NCBI GenBank assembly: GCA_023392135.1
Contig: JAEVZQ010000056.1
Span: 1 to 5,957 of the forward strand
Direction: 5' to 3'
Source: Pseudomonadota bacterium
Lineage (GTDB): Bacteria; Pseudomonadota; Alphaproteobacteria; Rhizobiales; Hyphomicrobiaceae
Length of the DNA stretch: 5,957 nucleotides
Both the position numbers and the translations under genes were made by a program. The notes below the pieces were generated by a model. The model searched no databases, was not told the origin of the DNA, and was given only the letters and a program-made list of their open reading frames with translations. This document shows, piece by piece, positions 5,644 to 5,957 of the stretch. Each line of letters opens with the position of its first letter. Position 1 is the first letter of the stretch.

Positions 5644-5957
5644 ATGGCTCGGGCGGTTCGGGCGGGGCGATACGCTTCGGACAGCGGGACCTATCCTCCG
5701 CGCCAAGCTGCGCGGTGGGCCTTCTGCTCGCCGTTGGGGTTTCTGGCGGTTCTGTCGTTTGCAGTGGCGGCAGCGTTTGGAACGGCCGCTGCCCAGGATG
5801 GGCAGGTGCGGTCGCCAGACGGCCCGCCTGCCGCTGGCAAGAATTCCGGAGATGAACGGCGCGCCTCATCCGGCAACCTCGTTGGACACGGTGGCCCGAT
5901 CAAAGCGATCCGAGTCGATGTCAGCTCGGGCCGTGCTCTGACGGGCTCCTTCGACTA
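5644..5957 (+). CDS. Exported WD40-repeat protein, N-terminal part (3' end outside window)
   Basis: The frame is open from the ATG at 5644 to the last base, giving 104 codons and two further bases. The first 24 residues are polar and basic. A hydrophobic core (about 26-49) follows, ending in GTAAAQD, a good Sec signal peptidase site after residue 50. A low-complexity linker (51-77) leads into GNLVGHGGPIKAIRVD and then SGRALTGSFD, the pattern of the first strand set of a WD40 propeller blade (GH ... SGS.D). The n-region is long, so a later non-ATG start cannot be excluded; the only ribosome-site candidate is a weak GGAG at 5628-5631, 12 bases upstream and overlapping the end of fdhC. The 9-base gap suggests translation coupled to fdhC. 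A periplasmic propeller, possibly with a C-terminal cytochrome c domain as in some WD40 proteins, would fit a redox accessory role, but that part is not visible. Confidence 0.75.
   Translation, partial: MARAVRAGRYASDSGTYPPRQAARWAFCSPLGFLAVLSFAVAAAFGTAAAQDGQVRSPDGPPAAGKNSGDERRASSGNLVGHGGPIKAIRVDVSSGRALTGSFD

Noticed and set aside
4762..5706. A 314-codon open frame on the minus strand, antisense to fdhC
   Set aside because: Its composition is Arg/Gln/His-rich without domains, and it is antisense to a well-supported membrane protein gene; it is a codon-bias shadow.
5579..5941. A 120-codon plus-strand frame across the end of fdhC
   Set aside because: It overlaps the fdhC end and the WD40 gene in another frame and has no signal or motif; the frame from 5644 has a signal peptide and a WD40 pattern.

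Overview
The window is one GC-rich, tightly packed plus-strand locus for a membrane-bound, periplasm-facing respiratory formate dehydrogenase of the FdnGHI/FDH-N and Wolinella-type FdhABC class. The organism is probably an alphaproteobacterium, perhaps of the Hyphomicrobiales. That placement rests on GC-rich codon choice, the gene order (TorD-like chaperone, small Tat-target protein, fdhA, fdhB, fdhC) and the long N-terminal extension on the gamma subunit. It is an inference; no marker gene is present.

Layout: the C-terminal end of a TorD/DmsD-type chaperone (1-222, cut by the window edge); a 63-residue 'formate dehydrogenase region Tat target' protein (259-450); the catalytic molybdopterin subunit fdhA (518-3460), with an active-site cysteine codon rather than selenocysteine; the four-cluster iron-sulfur subunit fdhB (3464-4054); a 193-base gap holding a strong GC-rich hairpin that resembles an intrinsic terminator or attenuator (4096-4122); a 60-residue predicted lipoprotein of unknown function (4248-4430); a second hairpin next to its stop codon; the cytochrome b556 subunit fdhC (4477-5634); and, 9 bases later, the start of an exported protein that enters a WD40-like repeat as the window ends (5644-5957, partial).

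Working model: the chaperone guards the Tat signal and cofactor loading of FdhA. FdhA and FdhB leave together through the Tat system, FdhB having no signal of its own. In the periplasm FdhA oxidises formate to CO2. Electrons pass through its [4Fe-4S] cluster and the four clusters of FdhB to the two b hemes of FdhC and then to quinone. The core enzyme is a known system. The less explained parts are the mini Tat protein, the small lipoprotein, the WD40 protein and the hairpin dividing fdhAB from the lipoprotein-fdhC-WD40 block.

All genes lie on one strand. No tRNA, rRNA, CRISPR array, insertion sequence or other mobile element was seen, and no gap without a gene exceeds 193 bases.
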